From Janthinobacterium sp. 67 (GTDB lineage Bacteria > Pseudomonadota > Gammaproteobacteria > Burkholderiales > Burkholderiaceae_D), in assembly GCF_002797895.1 (NCBI RefSeq), contig NZ_PGES01000001.1, positions 558,001-622,000 on the forward strand: 64,000 nt of DNA, given 5' to 3'. The number at the start of each line of letters is the position of its first letter. The first letter of the stretch is position 1. Made by a program: the position numbers and the translations under genes. Of the stretch, positions 61,181-64,000 are shown piece by piece. Below the pieces are notes generated by a model. The model saw nothing but the letters and a program-made list of their open reading frames with translations. It was not told the origin of the DNA and did not search any database.

Positions 61181-61816
61181 ATGACTTGGTGGAATGGGAT
61201 TTCTTTTGCGGCCGACATGTCCGTGATGGGGCCGGCTGGCGTGGCGATCGCCCTGTGGCTGCTTGTGTCGCGCCAGTGGCGTTTGGTGCTCAGCTGGAGC
61301 TTGTGGTACGGCGGCGGCCTGGCCCTCGTGGTGCTGTCGAAGCTGGCCTTCATGAGCTGGGGCGTGGGCAGCAGCACGCTCGATTTTACGGGTTTCAGCG
61401 GCCACGCCATGCGCGCCGGCGCCGTGTTTCCCGTGCTGATGTATGTGCTGTTGCAGCGGGCGGAACCGCGCTGGCGCCATGCCGGCGTGCTTGTCGGCGT
61501 GGCCTTTGCCGTGCTGGTGGCCATTTCCCGCGTGGTCGTGCATGCGCACAGCGTGTCGGAAGCCGTCAGCGGCTGCGTGCTGGGCCTGGCGCTGGCGCTG
61601 GGCTTCATGTGGAATGCCCGCGGCGCCGTCGATTTCGCCGTCAGCCATGCGCTGGCCCTGGCCAGCCTGGTGCTGATGGTGGCGCTCAGCTTCAAGGCCG
61701 AACCCATGCCGACCGAGCAATGGCTGCAAAAACTGGCCATGGTGCTGTCCGGCCATGAGCGCGTTTTTTCCCGTGCGGACTGGAAACTGGCGCAGGATGG
61801 CCGTCCTGCCCGGTGA
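61181..61816 (+). CDS. PAP2-like phosphatase family membrane protein
   Basis: A 211-residue protein with about five to six transmembrane helices. FTGFSGHAMRAGAVFPVLMY (SGH) and AISRVVVHAHSVSEAVSGCVLG (SRVxxxxHxxxD-type region) match PAP2 motifs 2 and 3, though motif 1 is weak. The start is uncertain: ATG 61181 (MTWWNGISF) or GTG 61148 with GGAG upstream. PAP2 enzymes remove phosphate from lipids such as phosphatidic acid or undecaprenyl-pyrophosphate. Confidence 0.75.
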   Translation: MTWWNGISFAADMSVMGPAGVAIALWLLVSRQWRLVLSWSLWYGGGLALVVLSKLAFMSWGVGSSTLDFTGFSGHAMRAGAVFPVLMYVLLQRAEPRWRHAGVLVGVAFAVLVAISRVVVHAHSVSEAVSGCVLGLALALGFMWNARGAVDFAVSHALALASLVLMVALSFKAEPMPTEQWLQKLAMVLSGHERVFSRADWKLAQDGRPAR

Positions 61817-61944
61817 TCCGCTGCCAACTGGCGCCTGGCGCCGCTGTTTTTTGGCCAGAAAAGCATCAGGAAATGGTATGATGAACCACTTTTTTTGCGG
61901 TGCATGGCCAGGCAGCCGTCGCGATGCCGCATCTGAACTGAATA

Positions 61945-61957
61945 TGAACCGGGTTCA
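61945..61957. promoter_or_regulatory. Palindrome in the smc upstream region
   Basis: TGAACC-G-GGTTCA is a perfect inverted repeat 43 bases before the smc start, followed by the AT-rich CATAATATAA, which could hold a -10 box. A regulator is not identified. Confidence 0.25.
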
Positions 61958-62000
61958 CCCATAATATAACCGCCAGCATAGGCCAGGAACTCTAAAACAC

Positions 62001-64000
62001 GTGCGTCTCTCTTCCATCAAGTTGTCGGGATTTAAGTCTTTCGTCGATCCCACCAATTTCCAGGTGCCAGGCCAGCTCGTGGGCGTGGTCGGGCCGAATG
62101 GCTGCGGCAAGTCGAACATCATCGACGCCGTGCGCTGGGTGCTGGGCGAATCGAAAGCGTCGGAATTGCGCGGCGAATCGATGCAGGACGTCATTTTCAA
62201 CGGCTCCACCCACCGCAAACCGGCCGGGCGCGCTTCCGTGGAGCTGGTGTTCGACAATAACGATGGCAAGGCGTCGGGCCAGTGGGGCCAGTACGCCGAG
62301 ATCGCCGTCAAGCGCACCCTGACGCGCGACGGCACGTCCACCTATTACATCAATGGCCAGCCCGTGCGCCGGCGCGACATCCAGGATATTTTCCTTGGCA
62401 CCGGCCTCGGCCCGCGCGCCTACGCCATCATCGGCCAGGGCATGATTTCGCGCATCATCGAATCGCGCCCCGAAGAATTGCGCGTCTTCCTCGAGGAAGC
62501 GGCAGGCGTGTCGAAATACAAGGAACGCCGCCGCGAGACGGAAAACCGCCTGCAGGACACGCGCGAGAATTTGCTGCGCGTGGAAGACATCTTGCGCGAA
62601 CTCAATGCCAACCTGGAAAAGCTGGAAGCGCAGGCGGCCGTGGCCACCCGTTTCCACGCCTTGCAGGCGGACCAGGAAGAAAAGCAGAAGCTGTTGTGGC
62701 TGCTGCGCAAGAACGAGGCGCAAAACGAGCAGACGCGCTATTTCCGCGAAGTGGAACAGGCGCAGACGGACCTGGAAGAACAGACGGCCAAGCTGCGCAA
62801 CGTGGAACTGACCCTGGAGCAGATGCGCCAGGCGCACTTTGCCGTGGGCGACCGCCTGCATACGGCGCAAGGCCATCTGTACCAGACGAATGCGGAAATC
62901 GGCAGCCTGGAAGCGCAGATCAAGTTCGTCATCGAATCGCGCGCCCGCCTGCAGGCGCAGCTGGCGACCCTGACGGCCCAGCGCGACCAGTGGAACAGCC
63001 AGGGCGCCGAATACCAGGAGCAGATCGAAGAAGCGGAGTTCCACCTCGAGGAACTGGCTGCCAAGGTCGAGCAGTCGCAGATGATGGCCGAGCAGAAGGG
63101 CGAGCAATTGCCCGAGCTCGATGCCGCCTGGCGTGCAGCACAGAACAAGAGCACGGAATCGCGCGCGCGGATCATGCAGGCCCAGCAGCAGCTGGAACTG
63201 GAATCGGCGCACCAGCGCAACGCCTCGAACATCCTGGCCAGCCTGCTCACGCGCCGCGAGCGCCTGCAGCAGGAAAAGAACAGCCTCAGCTTGCCCGACA
63301 GCAGCCACCTGGAAAACCTGAAACTGCAGCTGGAAGAAAAGCAGCAAACCCTGGAAGAACAGGGTTTCTACCTGGAAGAAGCGCTGGAGCAGCAACCGAA
63401 ACTGGAGCAGGAGCGGATGGAGGCGCAGGCACAGGTCAATGCCGAAACGGCCGCCAACGCCCAGCTGGAAGCGCGTCTTTCTGCCTTGAAGCAGTTGCAG
63501 GAACGAGTGCAAACCCAGGGCAAGGTCCAGCCATGGCTGAAAAAGCACGAGCTCGACACCTTGCCCCGTCTGTGGCAAAAGCTGCAGATCGAAGCGGGCT
63601 GGGAAGCGGCCATGGAATCGATCTTGCGCGAGCGCACGTCGGCCTTGCAACTGTCGAACATCGACTGGGCCAAGGCTTTCTTTGCGGACGCGCCGCCAGC
63701 CAAGCTGGCCCTGTATGCGCCATCGACCGTGGCGCCGCTGCCCCTGCCGGAAGTGCCGGGCCTCAAGCCTTTCCTGAATTTGCTCAAACTCAACGATCCG
63801 GGCTTGCGCGGCTTGCTGCAGGATTGGCTGTACAACGCCTACGCCGTGGAAGACGCGGCCGAAGCCCTGGCTGAACGCGGCAAGTTGCCGCCGGGCGGCT
63901 ATTTCGTCACGCGCGCCGGTCACGTGGTCACGGCCACCAGCGTGCGCTTCTATGCGGCCGATTCGGAGCAGGAAGGCATGCTGGGCCGCCAGCAGGAAAT
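62001..64000 (+). CDS. smc: Chromosome segregation protein SMC (N-terminal part, cut by window edge)
   Basis: The first 666 codons are visible and the frame runs off the right edge. GTG at 62001 starts MRLSSIKLSGFKSFVDPTNF. The Walker A is GPNGCGKSN, followed by the ABC head (VRWVLGESKASELRGESMQDVIFNGS and GPRAYAIIGQGMISRIIESRPEELRVFLEEAAGVSKYKERRRE). From about residue 175 on is coiled coil; the hinge region begins near 510 (QPWLKKHELDTLPRLWQKLQIEAGWEAAMESIL). It organises and separates sister chromosomes. Confidence 0.96.
   Translation, partial: MRLSSIKLSGFKSFVDPTNFQVPGQLVGVVGPNGCGKSNIIDAVRWVLGESKASELRGESMQDVIFNGSTHRKPAGRASVELVFDNNDGKASGQWGQYAEIAVKRTLTRDGTSTYYINGQPVRRRDIQDIFLGTGLGPRAYAIIGQGMISRIIESRPEELRVFLEEAAGVSKYKERRRETENRLQDTRENLLRVEDILRELNANLEKLEAQAAVATRFHALQADQEEKQKLLWLLRKNEAQNEQTRYFREVEQAQTDLEEQTAKLRNVELTLEQMRQAHFAVGDRLHTAQGHLYQTNAEIGSLEAQIKFVIESRARLQAQLATLTAQRDQWNSQGAEYQEQIEEAEFHLEELAAKVEQSQMMAEQKGEQLPELDAAWRAAQNKSTESRARIMQAQQQLELESAHQRNASNILASLLTRRERLQQEKNSLSLPDSSHLENLKLQLEEKQQTLEEQGFYLEEALEQQPKLEQERMEAQAQVNAETAANAQLEARLSALKQLQERVQTQGKVQPWLKKHELDTLPRLWQKLQIEAGWEAAMESILRERTSALQLSNIDWAKAFFADAPPAKLALYAPSTVAPLPLPEVPGLKPFLNLLKLNDPGLRGLLQDWLYNAYAVEDAAEALAERGKLPPGGYFVTRAGHVVTATSVRFYAADSEQEGMLGRQQE

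Overview
The window is high-GC, gene-dense chromosomal DNA from a betaproteobacterium, most likely of the family Oxalobacteraceae (Janthinobacterium/Massilia-like). This is inferred from gene families, codon use and repeat types; no 16S or other rRNA gene is present. About 55 protein genes fill it, in short operons on both strands. I found no tRNA, rRNA or CRISPR array.

Layout. 1-5.5 kb: the end of a surface-sugar or protein-glycosylation cluster (hexapeptide acyltransferase, DegT/DnrJ/EryC1 aminotransferase, a 1069-residue TPR/GT41 O-GlcNAc-transferase-like protein, a NeuD/PglD-like acetyltransferase). 5.6-10.8 kb: lipid and ketone catabolism (ETF-ubiquinone oxidoreductase, an SDR, a PAS-LuxR regulator divergent from scoAB, a DoxX protein). 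11.0-12.1 kb: an intact IS1595-type insertion sequence with an exact 8-bp target duplication, placed in the T-tract of the dctA terminator. 12.1-30.4 kb: dctA, an alpha/beta hydrolase-RidA-relA set, czcD-like efflux, pirin, azoR with a divergent LysR regulator, psd, a TonB-dependent receptor, a DEAD-box helicase, a LON-domain protein, a KfrA-like coiled-coil protein, a stand-alone CheB-like methylesterase, a JmjC-like cupin, and an EamA exporter divergent from an XRE-cupin regulator.

31.0-33.75 kb is an obviously AT-richer island between the 3' ends of two convergent GC-rich genes. It holds a three-gene minus-strand operon: a 70-residue single-span membrane protein, a 198-residue Rossmann-like protein, and a retron-type reverse transcriptase (YADD, NAxxH and VTG motifs) with a 230-residue N-terminal extension. 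A structured non-coding stretch just upstream could encode the msr-msd RNA. This is the best candidate in the window for a poorly described, probably anti-phage, system.

33.8-44.7 kb: a methyltransferase coupled to a ClC channel, a PanP-like PLP decarboxylase, trpS with a structured leader, an alpha-amino-acid ester hydrolase-like enzyme, an EamA transporter, a periplasmic binding protein, an MFS exporter and an HD hydrolase. 45.0-49.1 kb: cheW and two tandem chemoreceptors with identical signalling modules. 49.1-55.2 kb: an RNase HI-like protein, a small membrane protein, mgtA with a long hairpin-rich leader, an MFS-TetR pair and a 55-residue membrane protein. 55.4-60.3 kb: gcvTHP behind a near-consensus promoter and a tandem glycine riboswitch. 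60.4-64 kb: a ClpP-like protease, a PAP2 phosphatase-like protein and the first 666 codons of smc.

Scattered features include four copies of a GGGGTC-type palindrome at gene ends, a paired GTCGGATTA-type repeat, three convergent gene pairs whose stop codons share a 4-base palindrome (CTAG or TTAA), and several clean operator-like palindromes in front of regulators.
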